56,892 bases of DNA from Circinella minor (lineage: Eukaryota; Mucoromycota; Mucoromycetes; Mucorales; Lichtheimiaceae). The DNA lies in the NCBI GenBank assembly GCA_016758965.1, contig JAEPRB010000248.1:1-56892 (forward strand), in the 5' to 3' direction. The position numbers and the translations under genes were made by a program. Under the pieces are notes generated by a model. The model was given only the letters and a program-made list of their open reading frames with translations. It did not search any database and was not told where the DNA came from. This document shows, in pieces, positions 1-11,384 of this stretch; the stretch's first letter is position 1, and each line of letters starts with the position of its first letter.

Positions 1-3000
1 AATTCCAGAAGAAGCAACAGGGATAGCAATTTCACCTTGAGATCGAACATAAGCTAATAATGCATTATAGACAAAGGTTTTACCTGTACCACCTGGACCA
101 TCAAGAAAGAATACTCGGCTATTTTCAGGAAGATTCTCATGATCACCATGAATACTTTCTTGAATAGCTTGCGTTACTTGATTATAAACCTCACGCTGAC
201 CGTTATTGAAGTCTAATTCAGCCTGTGCTACATGTTCTCGAAGTTGTCGACGGTTGTACCTCGTCTCATCCTCTAATAAGCGATCAAGAACATGTTGTGG
301 GTTTTGTTGGTGTAATTGAAGTTGAGGCATATCGGGAAATTCTGCAAGGGATCGATTATACTGTGGTAATATTGCTGCTAATTCCTCTAATGCCCTGTTT
401 GTTGCATGCTCTACGTCATCATCAGTTAGTTCAATGGGTGGTCTTTCACCTTCATTTTCACGTTGACGCCGGCGATTCTCAAGAAAATCAGCAGCAATAT
501 CATCAATGTATCGATTCCAAAGATGACCCGGAGAAATGATATCACAGAATGCAAGAATAACAGCAAACAAATCGCGAAGAAGGTGAGCAGATGTGGTAAC
601 CTCAACAGCTTCCTGAAAGCAGCTATTCCATTCTTCATCATCTTGCAACAAACCTCGAGCTTGAGCAGCCGCCTTAAATGTAGGATATACAGTTTCATTA
701 TGTGTACGTAAATACCTAAAGCTTGTAGCACCTGGAACATGTAACAGCAGTAATCGTAGACTATATTTCTCTAAATCTCGAGGCTGAACAAAGTACATGC
801 GAGAAATTGGTGGAGTGCCTCGGTTATGTCCTCGAGCTCGAAGTCTCCATCCACTTGGTGTATATGTATAATGTGATGGAATCTCAATGTACAGATATTG
901 GCGTGAACCATCTATTCTCTCATCTTGAACATTTAATTCAAACCATCGAGTCAGTTTCGTATGTCGATTTCCAGCAGCTCTTAGTATATCCTGTGTAGAT
1001 GCATCCACATCAAAGTAAACAGGTTCTTCATCAGGTAAATGGATATCTAGCCTAATAACAGAAGGAAAATGGCTCTGCATTTCTTTTTCAAAAAGTCTCC
1101 AACAGCTTTCAGCAGCAGATATATAGCGAACGTTTAGAAATTGTTGGATTTCATCTTCATTTTGTACTTCTGCAGAAGGATGAGTTGAGGCTGTGTTGGT
1201 GCCAATAGTCACTTCTGCACGATCAGATCCTTTATAGACATACTTGTATAAATATTTGACAGCCTTTGTGTTTGCACAAATTTCGACATTAATATGAGCA
1301 TTGTATTTGGTTGCAAGGTACAGGTTGTATGGCACTACCCATTGGTTACCAACACGATAGCGAGCACCATTAATGGTTTTTTCAATTGTACGGTCATCCA
1401 TATTTCGTCTACGATAGGTTAAATTGCCATGTTCATCAAATCGAGTTTCAGGACAGAATGGCTTTGGATATTTTTTTGTACAGCGATTGTTTTCCATACA
1501 GCGTGCTCGTGAATTTAGCTGCTCACCACATGGTGTGTGTATCATGTTACGTGTAATGGTTGCGTATGCCTTAGGGTAGCGAGTTGGATCAGGTATTTCT
1601 GCCGACACAATATTATCGACGTCTTCAGCAGTGCGAATCTTTGAATCGTCATCAAGAATTAAGACAATGTGTGCATGAGGTAAGCCTCTTTTTTGAAATT
1701 CAATTACTTGAACCCATGCAACAACACGACCTAATACATGATGATCCTTAAGGTCACTCATTATGCACTTGATTTTTTCAGAAAATATCCGAGCAATCAA
1801 ATCTGGACGTTCAGATGGTTGTTGCCCATTGGCTGCAAGTGCTTCACGAATTTCAGGCCATTCTGGATTACATGTAACAGTAATAAACAAATCAGGCTTT
1901 CCAAAATGGCGTACGATTGCCATAGCATCTTGATAAAGCTGTTGCATATACCTATTGTTTCACACGAATTAATAATCTATAATATAATAATCATACTGGA
2001 TTTGATGGCTTGAAAACAAACATACCGTGGACTGCCCGTATGAGATGATGGAAGAATAACACGGCGGCCTAAATTCCTTGCCAAATCCATAGTATTATCA
2101 GCAACATCCTGCTGAAGTGCATCTGTCATACCACTATAGACGTCCACTCTCAACTGACGTTGGTGAGTTCGATAGTAATGCATGCGACGTTGTTCAACTT
2201 TCGAAAACATGTCAACGATAAATTGATGCCATAGCCGGCCATATAAATGCAAATAGGAATTTACACGCTCATGAAGTCGGTATGCGTAAAATTGACGAAC
2301 TGAAACAATGTTTTGACGACCATGGCGTTGCTGGTTGGGTGCAGCAGAACTCAATTCACGACCACTAAGAGTCAAACCTTCACGCCATCCAGTTTCAGCA
2401 TATGGGAACATCAACACATAGTGTAATGGATCATAAAGACTATTCGTTTCATTTATCCTAGTAATAGGTCCATTGCGAGGAAAAAGAACAACATCACGCG
2501 TGGTTGCTTCTTCTCTATGATTATCAACAATCAATACTGCAACTTCATCTGCACTTGGGGCTGCATATTGCCTACCAACACGTAAATCTCCAGAAATACG
2601 AATAGATAAATTTAATCCAGGTTCACGTCGAAGTCGCTCACCGGCAGTTTGAAAGGTTTGCACATGAGGATTATGCTGAGTAAGCATATCGTGCAAATCA
2701 ACTAAAAGTGTTTGATCCAGACCTATAGCAGATGTTAGCACAAAAATTTAAATATAGTAAAGTAAGAAACCTAATAACTTACCATCGAAAATACTTTGAC
2801 GTCGTGATGCTTGTGCTTGTGGATCGTAAATGTATATTTGAGCGAAGCATGGATCAGTATTTTCTGCAGGAAGTAAAGAGCCTGTTCGATGGTAAACTGA
2901 CCCATGAATACGAAAGGCATAAGCACCCCCTCTGTTATTGGTGTATTCGTGGTCTTCATTTACTCCTAAGGATGCAAATGCAAAAACACTATTGTATTTT

Positions 3001-3553
3001 CGAATATTTTCGCGAAAATGAAAACTACGTTGATCTCCAAAAAGTAAATCTCGTAAAAGCTGTGGTGGTGCAGCAAGAACTGGAAGTGAAACAATTCCAT
3101 AATCGCAACAAATTTTGAAGGTGTGCGATCCGGTAAGATCCCTGCGGTTGTTTTCCCAAGGCCAAACTCGAGCACCACATGAATTGCATTGAGAAGTCCT
3201 GGGTGGCAATACATGTCGATGCACATTGTCAGAATCTGGATCTTGAACTACATTCTCCCCAGTGACAGAAGCCTCCTCAAAATTATGTTGATATGCAGAT
3301 TTAACACGGGATCTTGCATTAGGACGACCTGCTCCTCGACGACGTGTACGTGGTCTGCCAGCACCACGACCCCGATAAGTACCAAAATCAATACGACTAC
3401 CCAAGGTAACAGCTGTTTGTTCCTGAAGTTTTAAAATATATTAACAATGTTTAGATGAGCATTTCAGAAAAACCAATTGTAAATTATGATAGTAACAGCT
3501 GATCTTACATTTTGCTCGGAAATGATATCAGGTTGATTATGACTTTCACTCAT
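1..3553 (-). mobile_element. Helitron transposon, Rep/PIF1 helicase (RepHel) gene, 3' part beyond the window
   Basis: Rolling-circle transposase-helicase of a Helitron. Exons read on the minus strand: 3553-3509, 3422-2783, 2722-2026, 1951 to the left edge; introns are GT-AG and all phases join. The N-terminus (from about 3400) is rich in GRGAGRPRTRR-type AT-hook/RGR motifs, followed by a Cys-containing segment (CNSCGARVWPWE). The Helitron-like N domain spans exons 2-3. Exon 4 opens with the classic PRYMQQLYQDAMAI and KPDLFITVTCNPEWPEI blocks, then the HUH nickase motif GLPHAHIVLIL (about 1660-1690) and the tyrosine motif KYLYKYVYKG (about 1235-1262). ARYISAAESCWRLF-type sequence follows, and the PIF1 Walker A site GPGGTGKTF lies near 85-112. 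I checked exon 4 codon by codon from 1951 to position 1 and found no stop. The start is ATG at 3553 (MSESHNQPD). The remaining helicase motifs and the CTRR hairpin end lie off the left edge. Family assignment is certain; activity is inferred only from the open frame. Confidence 0.96.
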
Positions 3554-6237
3554 TTCGACAATGTTAAATTGTTAAATAGTTTTAAATAAGTAAAGCTTTT
3601 ATTTTACACTGAGGTGAAATAAGGTGAAGGAAGAGAAATAAGAGGAACTTAAAAAAAAGTTTGTACTTCCAAAAAAGGAAGGTAATTTCATTAATAATTT
3701 TTGGGAGTCTACTATTATATTATAGATAAATCACAAAAAGCAAAGCCATAATTTAATGGGATAAAATAATCATCGCTGGCGAAAATAGAACATCTTAGTC
3801 TAGAGTTTTTAATATATTTTTCAAAATATCACTGGTAATTATAGTAGGTAGATAAAGTTGTGCTTTTTGCCATTTATTAACGTAACAATAATACACCCCC
3901 GCCCTTTTACTTCATTGTCTGACTACACTTCATATATATACATACTTATATATATGATCTTAACTTTTTCAAATATATACATAGTCTGTGTTACTCTCTT
4001 TAAATGTCAAATATTTGTACCAGGCTCAGATATTTATAAATTATACAATTAAATATTGTTCGTTCCATCCCATTATAAACTCTGTATGTGGATATATATC
4101 TTTCATTGCTGAAAAATATCGACGGTATCATGTGGCTATATTTGTATTTTTTCCCAAGAGTCTGATAACTTTCTTTTTATCAGTATAGTAAATTTACATA
4201 GCTGTAGAGTTCTCAAACAGAAGAACTGTATCATAAGTCATTGGGTATTTCAAATGTCTTGTGTTAACCTGGATTATTTCTATTGAGAGATACTCGATCT
4301 CAGCTTGGGTAAAGTAATAAACAACAGAACATTTTAGTAAATCATCATTATTCCTATCGATGGTTAGCACTCTATGATTAGAGAACTTACGATTGTTTTT
4401 AAATGCTATTGCATTATAGCAGGATTTCAAAAAGTATCATTGGTATATATATTTATATAATATGTATTTTATAAATGCCATTGATTAAAACGAAGAATCT
4501 TCTATATTATCGTTTTTGATAACAATGGTGAAACTAATGAAGAATAACAACATGTAATTGAAGAGTTTGTCAAGAAGAGGTATAGTAAAAGAACAAGAAC
4601 AAGTGCTATTTAAATTATCATTGATGTATGTACTGTATCAGTAATACAAATCGTCCTCAATATATCACAAAACATCATTATACAGGTAAACTTGTTATTA
4701 ACAATAATTCAAGCACACTAAACAACCTTCTACTATGAACTTTCTCATCATTGATCCTAATTCAAAAATTTATTTGTGATGATAATACGTACATATAAGA
4801 ATAATGAAAAAAAAGAGAAGTAAGTATATAGAAATAAACATAATTAAAGTAAAAAATTAAAAGCAATGAAAAGAATGAATACATAAATAGACTTTTTTTA
4901 GCTGTTTTACAGCCATTCATGGATACCAAAATAAAGCAACATCATCATTGTTTTTTGATTAATTGTTTTTTTGCGTTGTAGGTTATCAATTTGATAGGTA
5001 GAGCAAGTTATTTATAGGTTATATATAAATCACCAACAATTATTTTATTAACTAAAATATTTTCTTTGTTAACTTGTTTCTTAATTGCTTCTCTGATTTG
5101 TTACAATAAAATAAGAATTTGCGTGAATGGTGAACTGTTATGATCGGCAAGGAAATATACGTCAATAATGATAAGTTGATTGATCCACGTGAAATAATAA
5201 CTTTAAAACTTTTAAAATGTCGTCATTTATGGTTATATACATTACTCAGTAATTGTTTAGCGTGTATATAAAAATGTATCAACAGTACGTACTTTTTTTT
5301 TAAGGGATTGATAGCCCAAAATATAATTATAATAGTTGGATATGCATGTATAACATCTTGAGTGTGACACAAGTCTAACTATACGTTAGATCTAAATATT
5401 CTTATCGGGAAGCTACATATGATTCAAATTTGGGTTAGAATTTAAAGTATAGCAAGACAAGAAATTGGATACGTACTTCTATATATAATCGAATACTAAT
5501 AATTATTCATGTAAACTAAAAAAAAAAGTGCTTTAATAGTAATAATAGTACATTATTAATAAAACTAATAAACAAGTCCGCCATTAATAATGATAAAGAG
5601 AGAGAGAAAAAAACATGTTATTTTTTCTATGATATTTATGTGTAAAATAAACTATAAAGTATATGTATATATTAAAAAGTAAAAAAAAAAGAAAGAAAAA
5701 TGATACAAAAAGTTTTAAAAAAGAAAAAAAAAAGATAGCATCAAAATAAGATAAGGTATGTTGTTGGATGTTGATGTGAAGGTGGTGTTTTTGTCTAAAA
5801 ACTTACATTTTCAACAAAAAAAAATATATAATATAATATAATAAAAAGTAAAAAAGCAGTAAGCAAATAATAGTAATGTTGTTAAAATGAGGGGGAAGAA
5901 ATCAAGGTTCATCCATAACATAATAGAAATTGCCTAGCGACGTTTTCCATTAACCATTTAGGGAAGTCAACAAGGTGGGTGATCGCCTTGAGCAACGGCA
6001 GTCATTAATAATAATTAATAGAATTAAAAGTTAAACCTTTCTCTCCTAAGCAAAAATTTCACAGAGAAAAAAAAAAAAAGAAAAAGAATTTTCGATAAAG
6101 AAGAAAGAAAGAAAAAAAAAAGCACTAATAAAAAAGAATTATAAGATCAAGAAAGGAAGAGGAATTGTTCGTGTGTGTGATTTGTGTATAATAGAATATG
6201 TCCGTTATTTGAGTTTTTTTTTTAAGAATAAATATAA
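3554..6237. other. Intergenic spacer, A/T-tract rich
   Basis: No convincing gene. The stretch just right of 3553 should hold the Helitron promoter and its 5' TC end, but I could not place the end. A 78-codon minus frame at 4194-4430 has no recognisable domain. Between about 5520 and 6230 there are dense A-runs and GAAA tracts, probably the 3' flank of the SH3 gene on the minus strand. Confidence 0.6.
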
Positions 6238-7734
6238 TTATAGATAATAAGGTGAAGATTGTTGTTGTTTATGACCTAGCATTGAACTAACACGCTTCAT
6301 ACCGGAAGCATCAAGATAATTGGGTTGATCACTACCAGTTATTGTTACGGAAGGTTGTGTATTATTGCTGTCGGTAAACATGTCGACACAATGCTTAGGG
6401 AAAACACCCTTACAGTTGCCTCTTGAAAGATTGATACCTTGGCACCATCCATCATCATATTCGTTCAGCACTTCAACACGATCTCCAGGTTGGATATCAA
6501 GTTCATCACTTAGTGTAGGAGTATATGTTGATACGACGGGGAATACACCAAGCGATTTAGTATTTTCGTCGTCGTCATTATTGATGTTCGCTTCTGTAGC
6601 TGCTGGTTGTGGAGAGTTATTTGAAGTAGCAACAGCGGCGACAGCACCACCAGCAACAGCAGCGCCAGCAGCGCCAGCGATAGCAGTATCATACACAGGT
6701 GCAGCAGAAAGGGGTGTGGGCGGACTGACATGTTCAGGACTAGGCATGCTTGTAATAGCATTACCAGTATTATGATATTGATTTACTTCTGCATTATATT
6801 GATTTATAGCGGGATTGCTCGTCATTACTATAGGTGGAGGTACCACAGACGAAGGCTGAGGTTGTGGGGCAGATGCGCCAATAGGAGGAAGTTGGATCAT
6901 TGGCGATTGATTCGCCATATTATAAGCTGTATGAGGAGGATAATTGGTGGTAGCTTGATTAAAGCCTGCCGCACCACCACCTGGAGCATCCTGATTACCA
7001 AAACCCATGGTGAATGGATCAGGTTTCATACGCAAACGGTTACGTTCAGCTTCCTTTTTTCTCCTTCGCACAAGAAGGAAACCGACAACAGCAGCGACAC
7101 CAACGAGAACAGCAATAATAATACCAGCTACAGCACCACCAGATACACCAGATGACTGTTGACCGTTTTGATTACCCTGATCAACGAATTGAGTATCGGT
7201 AGGTGAAGACGTAGGTTGTTGTGACGGGCCGATTGGACTGACACCATTAAACGAAAAATGATTACTAGGTTTAGCTGATGATTCAGAAGCCTCCTTTTTT
7301 TTATCCTTTGGTTCTGAGCTATGTGAAGGAGATGCTTTTTTTGTTGTTGATGAATCAGAATCTTTATGACTTTCTGATGCTTTAGGCTTTTCTGTTTCCT
7401 TGGGTTCAGCTGCAGACTTTGATGCTTCGTGGTGCGTTTCTTCAGCTTTTTTACTCGTCGTATGTTCTGGGGACTTGGGTTCCGCTTTTGATTCTGTTAC
7501 AGCACGCAAATAATTAAATTTAATTTTAGTATAATAACAATAGTTGCGTTTCGATATGAAGTTTTTTTTTTAATTATATATTAAAATATATGTCGTACCT
7601 TCAGCTTTGCTTTCTTCTGCAGGTTCAGCACGTTTTTCTATAGGTACCCATACAGGATTCGCTTGTGCTGATTCCATAAGTGCGGAAATGGAAACTAGCA
7701 TAGCAACCATTGTGGAAATCGGTTGTACAGTCAT
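6238..7734 (-). CDS. Secreted or type I single-pass membrane protein with cytoplasmic C-terminal SH3 domain (FUS1-like architecture)
   Basis: Two exons, 7734-7599 and 7493-6238 (junction GAA preserved), giving about 463 residues. Residues 1-25 are a signal peptide (MTVQPISTMVAMLVSIS, cleavage probably after AQA), followed at once by NPVWVPIEKR, a dibasic KR that could be a Kex2-type site. Residues about 46-160 are a low-complexity K/E/S/T-rich extracellular stalk. A transmembrane helix lies near 166-187 (AVAGIIIAVLVGVAAVVGFL) with a basic RRRKK stop-transfer. A Pro/Gln/Asn-rich cytoplasmic segment follows, and an SH3 domain near 358-414 (ALYDY-like VVSTYTPTLSDELDI, then DDGWCQGINLSRGNCKGVFP). 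Such proteins usually organise polarity or cell-fusion sites at the plasma membrane, which is family inference. The start is chosen because it alone provides the signal peptide. Confidence 0.85.
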
Positions 7735-10467
7735 CGCAAGAAAAAAATATATATTAAGGAATGGTATGGGGGGTTACTGTTTTTTTTTAAAAAGAGAGTG
7801 AAAGAAAGACAAAAATAGAATAATTTCTTTTTTACTGTCTTAATAACAAAATCTTTTTGATAAATAATAAAAAAAAATGAAAGGAAGGGGAAAAAAGTAT
7901 AAAGAGGGGAAAAAAAAAGGGTAATAAAGAAAAGAGTGTAAATGAGATATGTTTCTTGCACGGGTAAAGAAAATAAAAAAAGAAAATGAAAAAAAAGGGG
8001 AAAGAATAGGAGATTGAGGAGGAAAAAGGGAATAATTGAGTTATGATTATTGTTGATTATGAAAAAAAAAAAAGCTTTTTTTTTTGCTACATGTTACACT
8101 AACTAATATAACGTCGCGTAATGAAAAGAAAATCGCACAAAAATGCTAAAAATGGTAATTCTACTTTTTCATTTTATACTTTTGGGATCTTTTCTGGATA
8201 GAATTTTTTTTTTTTTAAAAAAAAAAAAATAAACAGTAATAATATCAATTCTTTGTTTATCATTCTATCTACGTACTTGTAGGATTTCATATTTAATAAT
8301 GATATATATATATATGTAGTATACAGTTATAGTTATAGTTTTAAATTAATTGTCGTTCTAGTATGAGACCCAAAGTATTCTATTTTTCAGTTTGTTGGTT
8401 TTTACTATGACTGCTCTATTAATTTATCTGATGAACCACAAGAGAAGGTACTAATCCTAATATATATATTCTTTTTTGGTTTCTTCTGAATATATTATTA
8501 ATAAAGTAAGAAAATATAATGTAATAGTAATACTTTAAAAAAACTGGAACATATTTTCTTGTCTTTGTAATTAACACTTGGACTATATTATACATATTAT
8601 TATAACTAATATGTGTAAGTTGTATGTAAACAATAAAATAGTGTGAAGACGTGGAAGTATAATATACTTTTGTATTTATGGCATGGGTTGAAGGTGGATC
8701 ATATTCTTAAAATGTTATAAAGGGGACGAAGAGTATACTTTATTTTGCTGTAATAATTCTCAAATGAAATGATATTGTACCTGACCTGAGAAATCTATAT
8801 CGGCCAACATGTGCGCTTAATATTCGTTTTCGGTGCGTACGTATGTTGTGATTGATATACATTACCCTTGAAATAATAAAAATGCAAACTGATCAACGTC
8901 ATCTGGATCTTCCGACAAATCTCACTCACCTTCATGTCCAGCAAGTTTTACTTTCGGCAAAATGTTATTTAGTGAACGATTGTCCATGGTTTTCATCGAA
9001 ACTAAACAACACTGGTATAATTTGGGGAAATGATTTATTATCACGGATGTATGAATTTCACGTGGAGTGCATATATCTATATGATGTCTGCCCATCCAAG
9101 ATTTCTTCAATAAGTAGGTTCTGTTCTTTTTACCGTAAATTTCTGTCTATTGTATAATTTATTATTAGCAAATTGAGTATCTATTTCATATTGTTCCATA
9201 TATGTATATATATGAGAAAAGAAAAAAAGTGAGCAAATCCATTCATGAACTTATTTTTAAATCAACACCAAATTTACAATCACTTTCATAAAAAAAGATC
9301 CCAATTACTCTCAATATTTTTTGGTAACTTGTAGATTCACATTTTCTTCAATGAATTAAACGTATGCTCGTATGTTCTCGACCATATTCTTGAAAATAAA
9401 AGTTTGTTTCGTTATCCCGAACAGGTCTAGAAAACCCAACATGACAGGTAACCTGTTGTTGTATCTATTTTAGTGAATATATTCATTATTCAATCTCATA
9501 ATCTTAGTTCCATTTGCTGTATTTGATTTGATGTCTTGTTGATACGAATGATAATTCAGCAATATATAAAAGTGACATAGTACTGATTCAATACATTAAG
9601 CAGTTTCTCTATATGAAATAAATACTTTTATTGCTTTGTATAAAAAAAGAATTAAAGTTACGTAGTAGCTTTACAGAGCAATATTTAAACAATAAAAGCA
9701 ATGTTCTTATATATATTAATACCTAAAACATGCTTCATCAAGTGATCCTCGTTTCTGTTGAAAGGAAATATCCTGTTTGTGCCCATAACTTATCCATTTT
9801 CATTGACATGGTATTTGAATTCTTCCGGATATCCTTTTTTCTTTAAAAAAAAAGCAAGCTGTATCGGCACAGAGGATTCCATATTTGTTTCTTTTTACAA
9901 TGGCCATTGTCTTTCAGTCTTTGTTGTTACTACTGTCAATATACTACATATTTTCATTTTTCAAAGGTGAGGTTTACCATGTATGTCATCATTTCACCTT
10001 GACGATCGCTGTACATAATATAAAATTATTATGGCTGTTACCACTACTACTACTACTACGAAATTAATGAATCGTGGATTAACTGGAAACTACGCTTCAG
10101 AATGGGGAGAGGTAAAATGGAGTGTAGAAATAGATTTACTTTTTCTCATAAATGGTTAGACTGCTAGAAGTGGTACATATTACAGCAATACCTGTAGTTA
10201 TATTTAACTGTTTTACAAAAAACAAAAGGGTTTATGGAGGTCATTGTCAATACAATTTTATAATTTATTTATAGACTGGGTATTATAAAACAAGAATGTC
10301 ATCAAACGACTTGATTCTTTGTTTTACCTTGTTATTATCTCCTCCCTATACTTATAAGAACCCACGGCAATAACAATTAATGTTATGTTTTATTCCTTTT
10401 TATTTTTATATTTCCTTGTGCGCCACGCCACAGTGTTGCCTTTCATCCTTTCGCCGATAAGACCAAC
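7735..10467. other. Intergenic spacer, no supported gene
   Basis: Promoter side of the SH3 gene (long A- and GA-rich tracts at about 7740-8100) followed by about 2.3 kb of AT-rich DNA. Frames at 8852-9157 (+) and 8922-9110 (-) overlap each other, lack recognisable motifs and sit in sequence of intergenic character, so I do not call them. A poly-T/poly-A near-palindrome lies at about 8202-8231. Confidence 0.55.
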
Positions 10468-11025
10468 TTATAAACCTTCTGTTGCAACTAAAGTCGCGTC
10501 ATATTTTGAGTCTATGTTTTTTATGATTTGTATTAACGTCGTTGCTATGTTGTTTTTGTTTGTCTCAAGGTCTGATGCTTTATATTGAATAAATGCTGAA
10601 CTGTTATCAAAAAACACACTCGCGCTTTCTACCCAATCTACTGCAACTAAGGCATTCTTTATACGGTTTCCACAAGCAATACAGCCAAGCCCGTTTAAAT
10701 GAAGCATTACACTATCAATCGTCGTAGTATTATTAGTAGTAATGATGGTCGTATTGACATACGCTACTAATTCTGGGGTCATCATTAATAAAAGTGATAA
10801 AAATGTAGTTGTCCAGACCCGTCGATTCTCCCATCCGTTTTTATAAAACTGAACCGAGAGAAGAATGAATGTTGTTGCTGTTAAATACGAACGATGGGGT
10901 GTAAAAATCGAAAATCCAGCACAAGAGTATGAAAACGCATTAAGCAAAAGTTGTATAATACAACATGAAGTTGATAATAATGCTGTTACAAGTGTTGTTG
11001 CATCATTGAGAAAATGGTGACCCAT
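10468..11025 (-). CDS. MerT-MerP-like fusion: heavy-metal membrane protein with C-terminal HMA domain
   Basis: A single intronless exon of 185 codons with ATG at 11025. Residues 10-32 hold a helix with a vicinal cysteine pair (LLSTSCCIIQLLL, C21-C22). Next come CAGFSIFTPHRSYL and a second helix (TATTFILLSVQFY, about 49-61), then a third (WTTTFLSLLLMMTPELVAY, about 71-89). This order (Cys-Cys in TM1, a P-x-R loop, three helices) is the layout of bacterial MerT mercuric transporters. Residues about 105-180 form an HMA fold with the metal site GLGCIACGNR (C115, C118), as in MerP or copper chaperones. Bacterial MerT also has a second Cys pair after TM2, and I do not see it here. The likely role is transfer of a soft metal (Hg or Cu) across a membrane, which is inference. 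The lack of introns beside intron-rich genes could reflect transfer. It is divergent from SLA2, 359 bp away. The HMA domain is sure; the MerT match is by architecture. Confidence 0.75.
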   Translation of the reverse strand: MGHHFLNDATTLVTALLSTSCCIIQLLLNAFSYSCAGFSIFTPHRSYLTATTFILLSVQFYKNGWENRRVWTTTFLSLLLMMTPELVAYVNTTIITTNNTTTIDSVMLHLNGLGCIACGNRIKNALVAVDWVESASVFFDNSSAFIQYKASDLETNKNNIATTLIQIIKNIDSKYDATLVATEGL

Positions 11026-11384
11026 TGTACGTACGGCAAAAGAAGCAAAAAAAAAAAAAAAAAAGACTTGCCACTCGCGTTTTCAATTTTTCATAAACAG
11101 AGACCCATTTTCTATTTTTGGATTAAACATATGCAGTAACCTAATCGTTACCATGGAAACTGACTTTTTGACCTGCTGCAGCATTTATGAAGTAAGGGAA
11201 TATCTCCCTTGTAAGAGATAATATTCATAAAAAATGGATATATAATAGTAAGTTAGGGCATGGGATATGAGAGCGATTTCAAAGCAAGCCAACACTAAGA
11301 ACGAAAAAAAAAAGCATCCGACCCTGCTATAATCGTTTTTTCTTTCTTTCTTTTTCTTTTTATAATTACATAAAGGAACTAACC
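11026..11384. promoter_or_regulatory. Divergent promoter region between the MerTP-like gene and SLA2
   Basis: 359 bp separate the two start codons. The interval holds an A17-type run at about 11050-11064 and a CT-rich stretch (TTTCTTTC repeats, about 11337-11360) just upstream of the SLA2 ATG. I see no clear TATA box. Confidence 0.4.

Noticed and set aside
8852..9157. 101-codon plus-strand frame with an overlapping 62-codon minus frame
   Set aside because: No domain, no splice partners, AT-rich neighbourhood and equal openness on both strands; too weak to call.
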